A DNA stretch of 64,000 nucleotides from an uncultured Clostridia bacterium (lineage in GTDB: Bacteria; Bacillota; Clostridia; Christensenellales; Borkfalkiaceae): the NCBI GenBank assembly GCA_947631905.1, contig CANRND010000008.1:1-64000 (forward strand). Reading direction: 5' to 3'. Positions 48,296 to 57,481 of this stretch are shown here, piece after piece (the stretch's first letter is position 1; every line of letters begins with the position of its first letter). A model generated the notes under the pieces. It was not told the origin of the DNA, ran no database searches, and saw only the letters and a list, made by a program, of their open reading frames with translations. A program made the translations under genes and the position numbers.

Positions 48296-50953
48296 TTATT
48301 CTGTGCGGAGCGCGATCACAGGGTCTTTCTTGGCGGCGGCGGACGCGGGAATGAGACCCGAGATCAAGGTGAGCGCAACGCTGATGAGTACCATGATCCC
48401 CGCCGTAAGAATGGGCAGCGATGCGATGCCCGCGATCCCCGAAAGGGAGTAGATAATGGCGTTGATGGGGATTTCGAGAATGTAGGTGACCGCCGCGCCG
48501 ATGAGGCCCGCGCCGAGACCGATGATAAAGGTCTCTGCATTGAAGAGGTTCTTGATATCCCGCTTTCTCGCGCCGAGGGAGCGCAAAACGCCGATCTCTT
48601 TCACCCGTTCCACGACCGAAACATAGGTGATAATGCCGATCATCACGGACGAGACGACGAGCGAGATCGCGGTAAAGGCGACAAGGACGTAAGTGATCAC
48701 GTCGAGCATCGTCTGCACCATTCCCATGAGAAGCCCCACTGTGTCGGTATAGGTGATCTTCTTACTCTCCCCCGCGGTATCGTTCCAACGATCGAGGACG
48801 CGAAGCACCTCTTCCTTGCTGTCGAAATCTTTCGGATAGATCGAAATACTCGTGGGATCGTCACAGCCGCCCACATAGCGGAGAGGCGCGTCGGTAGAGG
48901 CCACCATGACGCTGACCGGGGAACCCGGCACGGACATCTGCGAATAATAATCCTGCAAGTTGGGGTGCGGCACGCCGATGTAAACGGTACTGCCGCCGTA
49001 TTCCTGCGCGCTGTCGTTTTTGATCCATTGCGCAATCTTGCTCTCCATGTTCTTGCGGATATACTTCATGATCGTCTGCTCGGTGAAGTTGAGTCCCTCC
49101 TCCAAGCATCCGTAGGTGTACCCATCTTTGAGACGGAGTACGGCGGATACGGTGAGCTTCATGCCGCTCTCCTCCGTAACGTCGAGCGTGGCGGGTCTGC
49201 CGTCGTCCTTATAGAGGAAAGGATAATTCCCCGAAAAGGCGTTGTAATCGGGATTTTTTTCGTAGATCGCGTCGTTGTAGTAGAGGACGTATTCCCTGCC
49301 CACGAGGGAGGAGATGTCGATCATATTGTCCCATTCTCCCTCCTGCATGGTTCCGTTCTGTTTGAGGAAAGGCGAAATAAACCGCCGCTCGGTCAAAAGC
49401 CCGAGTTGCGCCGCCGTCATATCCGTGAGCGCGCCGTTTGAGCCGACCACAAGGACGATCTCGTTCTCATTCTGAGGGAAATGCCCCTCGCCCACAATGT
49501 CGTACTGGGTCAGCACAAAATCGGCAAAGCCCGCATCGGAAAAGTCCGCCGTGTCGGGCATTCTGTGGGTGATACTGCCGAAGAAATCCGCAAACGGCAA
49601 AAGCCCCGTGTAGTCGTTCTCGTCCTCGGACGAAGAAGAATAGTCAATCAACTCCCCGATGTAAAAATTTTTGAGTGCGGAGAGCGAAAAGTTCTCGACG
49701 TGTTCGGGTTCGTCCTTTTCATTGACGCCCCCCACCGTGACCGAAGTATACAAATTGTCCACGAGCGAAACCCCGTAACCGTAGGAGATCGCATAGACGA
49801 TATCGTCCGTTAAATTCTCTTCGAGAAAATCGAGATAATCGTTACCGATGTTGTTGGTAATGGCGATCTTCTTCGCAAGCCCCGTCAAAAAGGAATTGAC
49901 ATACACCTTGTCGTCGATCTTCGACATGTCGGGGATGTTGTTCATGTCCTGCATCGCGCCCATTACGGCAGTCATATCAAAGGTGTTCTCGGTGACTTGT
50001 ATCGGATAGTAGGAGAGCATATCCTCTTCCGTCTTTTTGATGTAGTTGTTAAAGCCGCTCGAAAGCGCGAGGACGAGGCAAACGCTGATGATGCCGATAC
50101 TGCCCGCGACCGAGGTCAAGATGGTTCTCCCCTTTTTGGTGAGAAGATTGCGCGCCGAAAGCGCCAAAGAAGTGAGAAAACTCATCTTCGCGCGCGCTTT
50201 CTTGCCCTCTTTTTTCTTATTTCTGACGGTTTCCGCTTCGCGATCGACATTCCACGTCTCTTCCGCTCCGTTTTCGGTATAGGGGTCGCTGTCCGACTCC
50301 ACCAAACCGTCTTTGAGGCGCACGATCCGCGTTGCGTACTGCTCCGCAAGTTCGGGATTATGCGTCACCATGATCACGAGCCGCTCGCCCGCGATCTCCT
50401 TGATGAGATCCATGACTTCGACGCTCGTCTTGCTGTCGAGCGCGCCCGTCGGCTCGTCTGCCAGCAAAATATCGGGATTGTTGACGAGCGCGCGGGCGAT
50501 CGCCACGCGTTGCATCTGCCCGCCCGAAAGCTGGTTGGGGCGCTTGTTGAGTTCTTCGCCGAGGCCCACCCGTTCAAGCGCAACTTTCGCCCGTTCGCGC
50601 CGCTCCTCCCGCGGGATCCCCGCGATCGTGAGCGCAAGTTCCACATTCCCCAACACCGTTTGGTGCGGGATGAGGTTGTACGTCTGGAAGATGAACCCGA
50701 TGCGGTGGTTGCGGTAAACGTCCCAGTCGCGGTCCTTGAAATCTTTTGTGGATTTTCCCTGGATGATGAGATCGCCCTCGGTGTAGTGGTCAAGCCCGCC
50801 GATGACGTTGAGCAGGGTCGTTTTGCCGCAACCCGACTGCCCCAAAATGCAGACAAACTCGTTTTTGCGAAATTCGAGGTCGATGCCTTTTAAGGCATGG
50901 ACATACCCATCGGCAACCTTGTAATCTTTTTTGATCCCCAGAAGTTTTAACAT
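48296..50953 (-). CDS. MacB-like ABC transporter, fused ATPase and permease
   Basis: An 885-residue fusion. The ATPase (1-~225) has GQSGCGKTT at 38-46, [15 protein letters not shown] and [13 protein letters not shown] linker leads to a FtsX/MacB permease: one helix near 280-305, a ~400-residue outside domain, and three helices at the C-terminus ([60 protein letters not shown]). Such pumps usually export or resist peptides or antibiotics. It follows a MarR gene with a separate strong promoter, so MarR control is likely. Confidence 0.9.
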   Translation of the reverse strand: MLKLLGIKKDYKVADGYVHALKGIDLEFRKNEFVCILGQSGCGKTTLLNVIGGLDHYTEGDLIIQGKSTKDFKDRDWDVYRNHRIGFIFQTYNLIPHQTVLGNVELALTIAGIPREERRERAKVALERVGLGEELNKRPNQLSGGQMQRVAIARALVNNPDILLADEPTGALDSKTSVEVMDLIKEIAGERLVIMVTHNPELAEQYATRIVRLKDGLVESDSDPYTENGAEETWNVDREAETVRNKKKEGKKARAKMSFLTSLALSARNLLTKKGRTILTSVAGSIGIISVCLVLALSSGFNNYIKKTEEDMLSYYPIQVTENTFDMTAVMGAMQDMNNIPDMSKIDDKVYVNSFLTGLAKKIAITNNIGNDYLDFLEENLTDDIVYAISYGYGVSLVDNLYTSVTVGGVNEKDEPEHVENFSLSALKNFYIGELIDYSSSSEDENDYTGLLPFADFFGSITHRMPDTADFSDAGFADFVLTQYDIVGEGHFPQNENEIVLVVGSNGALTDMTAAQLGLLTERRFISPFLKQNGTMQEGEWDNMIDISSLVGREYVLYYNDAIYEKNPDYNAFSGNYPFLYKDDGRPATLDVTEESGMKLTVSAVLRLKDGYTYGCLEEGLNFTEQTIMKYIRKNMESKIAQWIKNDSAQEYGGSTVYIGVPHPNLQDYYSQMSVPGSPVSVMVASTDAPLRYVGGCDDPTSISIYPKDFDSKEEVLRVLDRWNDTAGESKKITYTDTVGLLMGMVQTMLDVITYVLVAFTAISLVVSSVMIGIITYVSVVERVKEIGVLRSLGARKRDIKNLFNAETFIIGLGAGLIGAAVTYILEIPINAIIYSLSGIAGIASLPILTAGIMVLISVALTLISGLIPASAAAKKDPVIALRTE

Positions 50954-50983
50954 TGATACACTCCAAACCGCATGCGTTTGCGG

Positions 50984-51439
50984 TCACATTTCTTCTTTAT
51001 TCTTTTCGGCAATCTTGCGGGCGATTTTGCACAGCTCGTCGTATTCCCCGATGAAATTTTCCAGCCGCTTCTTGCCGAACTGCCGTTCGAGTTCCGCCAT
51101 CAACGCGTTGGCGCGCTCGCACTGCCGCACGAACATGGACTTTGCGTAGTCGGAAAGACGGATGTAGGCGATCTTGCGGTCAAAATCGGAAGGCACGCGG
51201 CGGACGATGTTCTCTCTTTCGAGTTTGGTGACGATCTGGGACACGGCGGAACGCGTAACGCCCAGCCGCTTTGCAAGCGCGGACGAAATGATGTCGTTCC
51301 CTTTCTCCTGCTCGATCACGACCTCTTGGAGCAGACGAAATTCCGTTTTGGTGAGATCGTCTTTTCCCGCAAAGAAATCAAGCTCCCCGAAGCCCTTTGC
51401 AACCCCGATCAACTTGATCAAATGCTCGTTGATTTCCAT
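50984..51439 (-). CDS. MarR-family regulator
   Basis: A 151-residue winged-helix MarR protein: LTKTEFRLLQEVVIEQEKGN, SALAKRLGVTRSAVSQIVTK (recognition helix) and the wing VRRVPSDFDRKIAYIRLSD. Directly upstream of the MacB-like transporter by 30 bp and probably its repressor. GGAGC precedes the ATG. Confidence 0.92.
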   Translation of the reverse strand: MEINEHLIKLIGVAKGFGELDFFAGKDDLTKTEFRLLQEVVIEQEKGNDIISSALAKRLGVTRSAVSQIVTKLERENIVRRVPSDFDRKIAYIRLSDYAKSMFVRQCERANALMAELERQFGKKRLENFIGEYDELCKIARKIAEKNKEEM

Positions 51440-51480
51440 ACTTTTTGCTCCTTTGTACAGTACCGAACAAAATCAAATCG

Positions 51481-51509
51481 ATTATAAACGTAAAAAAGCA
51501 CGCTGTCAA
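51481..51509 (-). promoter_or_regulatory. Promoter of the MarR-transporter operon
   Basis: Minus strand TTGACA (51504-51509), 17 bp, TATAAT (51481-51486), full consensus. A direct repeat AAGCACGCT (about 51497-51505 and 51515-51523) spans the -35 and may be the MarR binding site. Confidence 0.85.
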
Positions 51510-51546
51510 GTTGTCAAGCACGCTTTTCAAAAATTTCACAATAATA

Positions 51547-52671
51547 TCATTTGTATTTCGGCGGCTTTGCACCGAGGTACCCGTAGAATCCGCAGGGGAT
51601 ATTTGCGTTGCTGAGTTTGCGCCTTTTTTCCGCTTTTCCACCGAACGCCCGCGCGGCCCCCGCGTATCCTGACAGAAAATAACAGCTCCACGCGGGCAAA
51701 GAGCGGTACAGCTTGCCGAAGTCGCGGTAGAGCGAAAACAGGTCGTCCTCTTTGAGCCGCTCCCCGTAGGGCGGGTTGGAAATGATCACGCCGTACTTTT
51801 CGTCCGAAGAAAATTTCCGCATATCGGCGCAAGAGAAAAGGATATGCTTTTCAACGCCCGCGCGCTTTGCATGGTAGCGGGCGATGGAAACGGCGTTTTC
51901 GGAGAGATCGGAGGCAAACAAGCGGAGCTTCGTCGCTCTGTCCCGCGTCTCCTCCGCCTCCCGCCTCACCTCGGGCAGAACGTCGGGAGCGCACTTCCAC
52001 TTGGTAAAATCAAAGTCTCTCCCGGCGTTCGGCGCAATGTTGAGCGCATAGAGCGCCGCCTCGATGGGAATGGTCCCGCTGCCGCAAAAGAGGTCGGCAA
52101 AGGGCTTTCCCGCGCGGTAAACGCTGCTCTCGATCATAGCGGCGGCGACCGTCTCTTTGAGCGGCGCCTCGTAGGCGAGAGTGCGGTATCCGCGCTTATG
52201 CAGCCCGTCGCCCGAAGTATCGAGGGTAAAACTCGCAACGTCGTTGTAGATGGAAACCCCCACCACCGCGCGTTCTCCCCTTTCGTCGAGCGAACGCACC
52301 CCGAGTTTCTCTTTGAGACGGTCGACGACCGCTTTCTTCACGACCCCGCCCGCCGCTTTGATCGCGCCGAGCTTGCTTTGACGGCTCTTGCCGTCCATGC
52401 GGATGAGCGAATGCGCGGAGAGAAACTCTTCCCACGGGAGAGAACGGGCGCAGTCGTATAGTTCTTCGAACGTAGAGACGGGAAACGCGCCGAGTTCGAT
52501 GAGAACCCTCTCCCCTGCGCGCAAAAACACATTGAGCCGCGCGACATCGTAAAAACTCCCCGCAAGGGAAATTCTTCCGTTGATTGCGGGGCAGTCGCCA
52601 TAGCCGAGGGCTTTAAGTTGTCGTTTGACGGAGGCTTCCACCCCCGCCGCGCAAGGGATCAAGAGGTTCAT
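51547..52671 (-). CDS. THUMP-domain RNA methyltransferase (YpsC/RlmL-N type)
   Basis: A 374-residue methyltransferase. An N-terminal ferredoxin-like/THUMP part (to ~165) leads to KRGYRTLAYEAPLKETVAAA, LFCGSGTIPIEAAL (SAM loop), and VIISNPPYGERL, the N-PP-Y motif of N-methyltransferases. It resembles the YpsC/RlmL N-half, which makes m2G in 23S rRNA. The ATG at 52671 is preferred; a GTG five codons earlier is possible. 42 bp after the CNNM/CBS gene. Confidence 0.9.
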   Translation of the reverse strand: MNLLIPCAAGVEASVKRQLKALGYGDCPAINGRISLAGSFYDVARLNVFLRAGERVLIELGAFPVSTFEELYDCARSLPWEEFLSAHSLIRMDGKSRQSKLGAIKAAGGVVKKAVVDRLKEKLGVRSLDERGERAVVGVSIYNDVASFTLDTSGDGLHKRGYRTLAYEAPLKETVAAAMIESSVYRAGKPFADLFCGSGTIPIEAALYALNIAPNAGRDFDFTKWKCAPDVLPEVRREAEETRDRATKLRLFASDLSENAVSIARYHAKRAGVEKHILFSCADMRKFSSDEKYGVIISNPPYGERLKEDDLFSLYRDFGKLYRSLPAWSCYFLSGYAGAARAFGGKAEKRRKLSNANIPCGFYGYLGAKPPKYK

Positions 52672-52713
52672 ATAAAATCCGGTCACACGTTTCTGCCGCG
52701 GCCGACAGCGGAA

Positions 52714-53832
52714 TCACTCCTCCGTTTCGTCTACTGTCTCCGGTTTTTCGGGTTCGGGGATAAAGGGCTGGATGGGAGAAGTCACGGGAGTCAGGTCGTA
52801 CTTATCGTCGATGTCGCCGAGGAGTTCCTCGATCATGTCTTCCCGCGTGATCAGCCCGAGCGCGTTGCCCTCGGAACCGACCATTACCATGTGTTCGCGC
52901 ATGCTCTGCATGCGCTTCATCAGGGCGGAGAGCTTTTCGTCCGTCGTCGTCCAGGAAACGGGACGCACGATGTTTTCGAAATTGCTTCTGCCCGCGAGCA
53001 TATTTTCGTAGAAGTCCGCGCGGTAAAGGATGCCGATGATGTTCTGTTTTGTCCCCTTATAGACGGGGATACGCGAAAAGTTCGTTTCGCGGAACAGACG
53101 GAGAAGCAAACGGGAATCGTCCCGTATTTCCACGGCGATCACGCGGTCGAGCGGGATCATACAGGAGCCGACGTGGAGTTCGTCGTAGCGCAGGGTCTTT
53201 TCGATCAGATCGTGTTCGGTCTCATTGAGAACGCCCTCTTTTTTGACGTCCGTTACGATCATTTTGAACTCTTCTTCCGTGTATTTCGGCTTCTTTTTAT
53301 TTAAGCCGAACAGAAGAAAGATGAACTTCTTCCAATACCCGAACACCCAGTTCAGCGGCAGACAGACGATCGAAAACGCATACAGCGGGTAGGCGACCGC
53401 GCAGGCAAATTTTTCGGGCGATTCCTTTGCGAGCGTTTTGGGAGTCACTTCGCCGAAGATCAAAACGACCACGGTAAGGACGATCGTAGAGATCGTGGGG
53501 CCGAGTTCTTCGCCCAAAAAGGCGGTGAACAGAACGGTTGCGATCGACGCCGCCGCGATGTTGACGATGTTATTGCCGATAAGAAGCGTCGTCAACACAT
53601 TGTTGTAGTTTTCGCTCATTTTGAGCGCAAGGCGCGCCGTGCGCTTCTTTTGCGCATAGCGACGCATCCTAACGGTGGAAAAGCTGGTGTAAGCCGTCTC
53701 CGCCGCACTGAAAAAACCCGAAAGAAAGATGAGTACGATGAGCGCGATGACAAGCGCGAGCGTTACGCCCGTAAAAGAAGAGCTAACGAGTAGCGCACTT
53801 GGGGGCAATTCCGTAGATGGGCCTGCGTCCAT
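52714..53832 (-). CDS. CNNM/CBS-pair membrane protein (HlyC/CorC-like)
   Basis: A 372-residue protein. A DUF21/CNNM domain with three to four helices (1-~170: FLSGFFSAAETAYTSFSTVR, NNIVNIAAASIATVLF, FGEVTPKTLAKESPEKFA) is followed by two CBS domains (~210-330, MIPLDRVIAVEIRDDSRLLL, GLITREDMIEELLGDI). The usual CorC_HlyC C-terminal domain is missing; the tail is acidic and Pro-rich. Such proteins act in Mg/Co homeostasis. It is the first gene before the RNA methyltransferase. Confidence 0.9.
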   Translation of the reverse strand: MDAGPSTELPPSALLVSSSFTGVTLALVIALIVLIFLSGFFSAAETAYTSFSTVRMRRYAQKKRTARLALKMSENYNNVLTTLLIGNNIVNIAAASIATVLFTAFLGEELGPTISTIVLTVVVLIFGEVTPKTLAKESPEKFACAVAYPLYAFSIVCLPLNWVFGYWKKFIFLLFGLNKKKPKYTEEEFKMIVTDVKKEGVLNETEHDLIEKTLRYDELHVGSCMIPLDRVIAVEIRDDSRLLLRLFRETNFSRIPVYKGTKQNIIGILYRADFYENMLAGRSNFENIVRPVSWTTTDEKLSALMKRMQSMREHMVMVGSEGNALGLITREDMIEELLGDIDDKYDLTPVTSPIQPFIPEPEKPETVDETEE

Positions 53833-53940
53833 AGATGAAATTCAATCTCCTTTTTTGTGCCGATTTTTTTGCACTTCAATTATTATTATACACACTTTTC
53901 CCCATGTTTACAAGCATTTTGAGGAAAATTATGGTAGATT

Positions 53941-54534
53941 TTACAAGCTCTTTGCAAGTTCGAGCGCGCTCTCTTGCGCAAGCAGAAGCCGCTTTTCCGC
54001 CTCTGCGGGCGGCACAACGTCCATCCCCCATGCGGAGACCGTTTCAAACCCGCCGATCCCGAAAAACTTGCAGATCGCTCTTAAATAGGGCGTCGCCTGT
54101 TCCATTTCACTGCCGTCGGGAATGTCCATGCCGCGGGTGGTGAGCAGGATCATGCGCTCCGCTTTGCACAGCCCCTCAAAGTTCCCCTCTTCGTCACAGG
54201 AGAAAGTAATGCCCGCGATCGAGACGTTTTCAAGGTACGTTTTAAGCCGCGCGGGGATCCCCATGTCCCAGAAAGGAGCGGCGATAAGAACAACGTCCGC
54301 GGCGGCAAGCTGTTTGGCGTAGTCAAAGAGCGGATCGCCGAGCTTTCCCTCGTCCAAAAGTTTTTCGCGCGCAAAATAGCGCGCACGGTCGAGGGGAAAG
54401 ATGTCCGCCGTGCCGAGATCGATCCGTTCCGACTCGTACCCGCTCGGAAGCGCGGACAAAAACGCCTCGGCAAGTTGTTTGGTCCGCGATACTTCCCCGC
54501 GGATACAGCAATCGACAAACAGCAGTTTTTTCAT
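53941..54534 (-). CDS. NAD(P)H-dependent flavodoxin-fold oxidoreductase (azoreductase-like)
   Basis: A 197-residue protein of the flavodoxin-like NAD(P)H quinone/azoreductase family: MKKLLFVDCCIRGEVSRTKQ, VVLIAAPFWDMGIPARLKTY (FMN-binding loop), GITFSCDEEGNFEGLCKAER and LLTTRGMD. It should reduce quinones or azo compounds with FMN. A palindromic repeat cluster lies upstream (54553-54755). Confidence 0.85.
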   Translation of the reverse strand: MKKLLFVDCCIRGEVSRTKQLAEAFLSALPSGYESERIDLGTADIFPLDRARYFAREKLLDEGKLGDPLFDYAKQLAAADVVLIAAPFWDMGIPARLKTYLENVSIAGITFSCDEEGNFEGLCKAERMILLTTRGMDIPDGSEMEQATPYLRAICKFFGIGGFETVSAWGMDVVPPAEAEKRLLLAQESALELAKSL

Positions 54535-54552
54535 ATGATTTCTCCTAATTAG

Positions 54553-54590
54553 AATGCGGTAGAGATGTCTCCACTACGGTCGACATGACA
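54553..54590. repeat. Fragment of the TGTCATTTCGA repeat
   Basis: GCGGTAGAGATGTCTCCACT then ACGGTCGACATGACA: one arm and end of the 41755-41843 element, with substitutions. Confidence 0.65.
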
Positions 54591-54599
54591 ATATTAAAA

Positions 54600-54798
54600 A
54601 AATTACGTAGCAAAAGATTTTTCGTGAATATCATCACTGCGCGTTGGAAAATCGCCATTTTCCATAAGCGCACTCAATTTGCCGCACTCTTACGGCTTAT
54701 TGTCCTACAACGCGACAAAGAGGACAACTAAGTTAAATCGCTTGCGCAAGTTTCCTCACGGAAAAAGATTTTGCGTAGCAAAAGATTTTTCGTGAATA
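54600..54798. repeat. Dispersed palindromic repeat unit (fullest copy)
   Basis: Begins with a half palindrome (54607-54633), passes through a ~120-bp core with further small inversions (54640-54757) and ends in a full palindrome TCACGGAAAAAGATTTTGC / GCAAAAGATTTTTCGTGA (54761-54798). The core matches 26980-27093 loosely. The last part is inside the 3' end of the flavoprotein gene. No gene fits in 54591-54755. Confidence 0.7.
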
Positions 54799-55643
54799 AG
54801 AAATTTGTGAATAGAATACGCCGCCACAAGTCCCTCCCCTGCCGCTTTGATATATTGGTAGGGTCTGCCCGTTACGTCTCCCGCCGCAAACAGCCCGCGG
54901 ATATTTGTCGAGAGATCGCGCGCGACTTTCACGTGTCCCCCCTCCGTTTCCAGCCCGCCGACAAGTACCGCGGGAGGTGCGGAGTCTTTCAAAAAGAACA
55001 CGCCGTCCGCCGCGACCGTTTTGCCGCTCTTCGTCACGACTCCCGAAACGCGTCCCTCGCCGACAATTTTCACGATCGGATCATCTACGGTCTCGATGTT
55101 TTCGGCGCGGAAACCGCTGTTTTTGTATCGGCAAAAGGCATATACCTTTTTGGCGATCCCCGCAAGATATTCCGCCTCTTCCTCGTAATTTTTCGACGAC
55201 AACTCGCAGACGACCGTCTTATTTTTGTAAAGCGGACCGTCGCACACGGCGCAGTAGCTCACCCCTCTGCCGAGATACTCGGAGGCGTTTCCCGCCGTCT
55301 CCGTTTCAACGCCCGTGGCGAGAATGACGGCGCGCGCATTGAACGAAATTTTTCCGCAGGTCAACGTAAAGCCGTCTCCCGCGGCATAGATCCCGTCGAT
55401 CTTCGCCCGCGTAAACGGCACTTCTTCCACGATCATCTGCCGCTCCAACAGAGCGGCAAGTTCCACGCCGTTGCCCGAAAAAGAGGGAAAATTTCTGACT
55501 TGCTCCGCATTGAACAATTTCTCCCCGAACGGCTTGATCCCCAGCCAAACAAAGTCCTTTTTGAAGTTTTTGAGCGTCAGCGCCGCCGTATAGCCCGCGA
55601 TCCCCCCGCCGACCACCGCGACGTCGTAGGTCTTGTTTTCCAT
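54756..55643 (-). CDS. Thioredoxin-reductase-like flavoprotein lacking the NADPH motif
   Basis: A 295-residue protein: FAD loop VVGGGIAGYTAAL (9-21), redox pair CAVC at 131-134 in YCAVCDGPLY, and FAAGDVTGRPYQYIKAAGEG. The NADPH site that should follow the CxxC is missing: instead of GGGxSA the sequence reads CELSSKNYEEEAEYL, and no HRR motif is seen. Ferredoxin-dependent flavin thioredoxin reductases of Clostridia lose the same motifs. The last 12 residues (HEKSFATQNLFP) are coded by a palindromic repeat. Confidence 0.85.
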   Translation of the reverse strand: MENKTYDVAVVGGGIAGYTAALTLKNFKKDFVWLGIKPFGEKLFNAEQVRNFPSFSGNGVELAALLERQMIVEEVPFTRAKIDGIYAAGDGFTLTCGKISFNARAVILATGVETETAGNASEYLGRGVSYCAVCDGPLYKNKTVVCELSSKNYEEEAEYLAGIAKKVYAFCRYKNSGFRAENIETVDDPIVKIVGEGRVSGVVTKSGKTVAADGVFFLKDSAPPAVLVGGLETEGGHVKVARDLSTNIRGLFAAGDVTGRPYQYIKAAGEGLVAAYSIHKFLIHEKSFATQNLFP

Positions 55644-55698
55644 ACTATTCAGTATATCACGCCTTGCGTTTTTTTGTCAAGCGTCTGAAAAAATCGCG

Positions 55699-55717
55699 CC
55701 GCGGGCAATGCCCGCGG
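55699..55717 (-). terminator. Hairpin after yitT
   Basis: CCGCGGGC / GCCCGCGG with loop AAT, just after the yitT stop; no clear T-run on the minus strand. Confidence 0.5.
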
Positions 55718-55728
55718 CGGTGCTTCCG

Positions 55729-56643
55729 TCATTTGATAAATTTTCCGTACACTTCCGAGGTCGGCATAAAGGAAGCAAAGGTCCCGGGGTACTTTTTGAT
55801 GATACGCTGGATCTCCGCAATCTGGCGTTTGCGGATGATACACACCAAAACTTTGTGTTCGGAATGCGAATACATACCGACGCCGGGCATTTCGGTCACG
55901 CCGTGGTGGGTCGTTTCCATGATCTCTTTTGCGATCTCCTCCGCCTGGTTGGTGACGATCTCGAAGCGGTAGGCAACTTTAAAGCCTTGCAGAATGAGGT
56001 CGCACACCTTGCTCGTGACAAACAGCGACACAAGCGCAAGAAGTACGGGCATGAGTTTGCTTGCAAACGGCGCGTTCCACGGGTAATACACAAAGAACGA
56101 GACGACCACAACGCAGGCGTCGAATGCCGAGGTCATCCAGCTCACGCTCAAAAACCGCCATTTTTTATTGACGAGAGAAGCGAGAATGCTTGTTCCGCCC
56201 GAAGTCCCGCAACTCTTGATCATGACGGCGAGCGCCGCGCCGAGAAAGATCCCGCCTGCGATCGCTCCGAGCAACCCGTAAACGATGGGTTCCTCACTGC
56301 CCGTGCCGTCGAACCGCGGGAAGTTCGGGATATAGTCGAACACGATCAAAAGTCCCGACGTCAAAAGCATGGACAGGGTAGAGATGATCGCCTCGCGCTT
56401 CCCCAAAAAGAAGAACGCCACGAAAAAGAGCGGTACGTTGATCATCAGCAGGAACCAACCCGAGTTCCATGTCGTTACGTATTCAAGCAACACTGCGATG
56501 CCGTTCGTCCCGCCGGGCGCAAACTTATTGGGCGAGACGAAGATATAGATGCCGAGCGCGCGCAGGATCCCCGACAAAAGCGTGGGGATCACCGCCGAAA
56601 CGAGGATCGCGCCGAATAACTTCAATTTTTTATTTTCTTCCAT
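55729..56643 (-). CDS. YitT family membrane protein
   Basis: A 304-residue protein with the DUF161 membrane part (six helices; SPNKFAPGGTNGIAVLLEYV, GTSGGTSILASLV) and a cytoplasmic DUF2179 domain (~215-300: AYRFEIVTNQAEEIAKEIM, HGVTEMPGVGMY, VLVCIIRKRQIAEIQ). YitT proteins are common in Firmicutes and their substrate is unknown. Confidence 0.93.
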   Translation of the reverse strand: MEENKKLKLFGAILVSAVIPTLLSGILRALGIYIFVSPNKFAPGGTNGIAVLLEYVTTWNSGWFLLMINVPLFFVAFFFLGKREAIISTLSMLLTSGLLIVFDYIPNFPRFDGTGSEEPIVYGLLGAIAGGIFLGAALAVMIKSCGTSGGTSILASLVNKKWRFLSVSWMTSAFDACVVVVSFFVYYPWNAPFASKLMPVLLALVSLFVTSKVCDLILQGFKVAYRFEIVTNQAEEIAKEIMETTHHGVTEMPGVGMYSHSEHKVLVCIIRKRQIAEIQRIIKKYPGTFASFMPTSEVYGKFIK

Positions 56644-56719
56644 TGTTTGCTCTTACCGAAATGATTTTCTATCTTAGCAAATTTATGCGAAAACCGCAAC
56701 AGATTTTGCGCGGAAAGGC

Positions 56720-57481
56720 TCAACTTTTTCCTTTTTTGCTCCGAAAACGTTGCCAAAAGGATCTTCGCTCCGCAGTCTCCGCTTTCTCATCCGCTTCTTG
56801 CGGCTCCTGCGGCTCGGGAGGCGCGGGTTTCTCTTCGGGTACGTTCTCCTGCCGCCCTGTCGTCTCGCGCGCTTTTTTGGGTTCTTTTGCGGCCTCTTCC
56901 GTCTCTTTTCCCGCCCGCAAGCGGTGAAGAAGCGCCGCGCACTCGATGAGCGCGTCTAAACAGCACAAGACGCCGATGAGTACGTTCTGCACGTCGAGCT
57001 TCAATATGGGCAAAAAGACATAGACGACGGCGCAGACGAGCAAAAAGATGCTCCCCGCCATCGAGATCTGCCAGAGGCGGCTCTCTTTACGCTTTGCAAG
57101 AAGCGCGTAAAACAGCCCGACGACCGCGCGCAAAAACACAACTCCCGTCAGAACGTAATACAGTACGTTTCGGGCTTCCTCGGGTTGTACGAAGAGCCAT
57201 ACGGCGAGCGCGACGAGCGCCGCGCCGCAAACGATATGGAACACGCCCGCATTCCCGCCGAACGCCCCCACAAACAGCAGAAAGGCGACAAGGCAGAGGG
57301 CCGCTCCCGTTGCGATGCTCAGAGCGCGCGTATCCCCCGCGGGGACCGCGAAGAGTGCCACGCCGAATGCCGCGAGCAATAAAACGGGGAGAGGGGTTCC
57401 CCAACGAAAGAGCCGCAGGACCCCTCCCCGCTTTTTTCTCTTTTTCTTTTCGCCCTTTTCGGACGTTTTACCTTTCTTCAT
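56720..57481 (-). CDS. HdeD/DUF308-like membrane protein
   Basis: A 253-residue protein with a basic N-terminus (KKGKTSEKGEKKKRKKRGG), six to seven short helices (~30-190) of the DUF308/HdeD kind, and a charged, Pro/Glu-rich tail (EEKPAPPEPQEPQEADEKAE). Its start overlaps the fucO stop by 4 bp, so it is translated from the same mRNA. Function unknown. Confidence 0.7.
   Translation of the reverse strand: MKKGKTSEKGEKKKRKKRGGVLRLFRWGTPLPVLLLAAFGVALFAVPAGDTRALSIATGAALCLVAFLLFVGAFGGNAGVFHIVCGAALVALAVWLFVQPEEARNVLYYVLTGVVFLRAVVGLFYALLAKRKESRLWQISMAGSIFLLVCAVVYVFLPILKLDVQNVLIGVLCCLDALIECAALLHRLRAGKETEEAAKEPKKARETTGRQENVPEEKPAPPEPQEPQEADEKAETAERRSFWQRFRSKKGKS

Noticed and set aside
52714-53832. Hemolysin function for the CNNM/CBS protein
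   Set aside because: The old hemolysin label rests on weak evidence, and the CorC_HlyC domain is missing here; a metal-homeostasis role is more likely.
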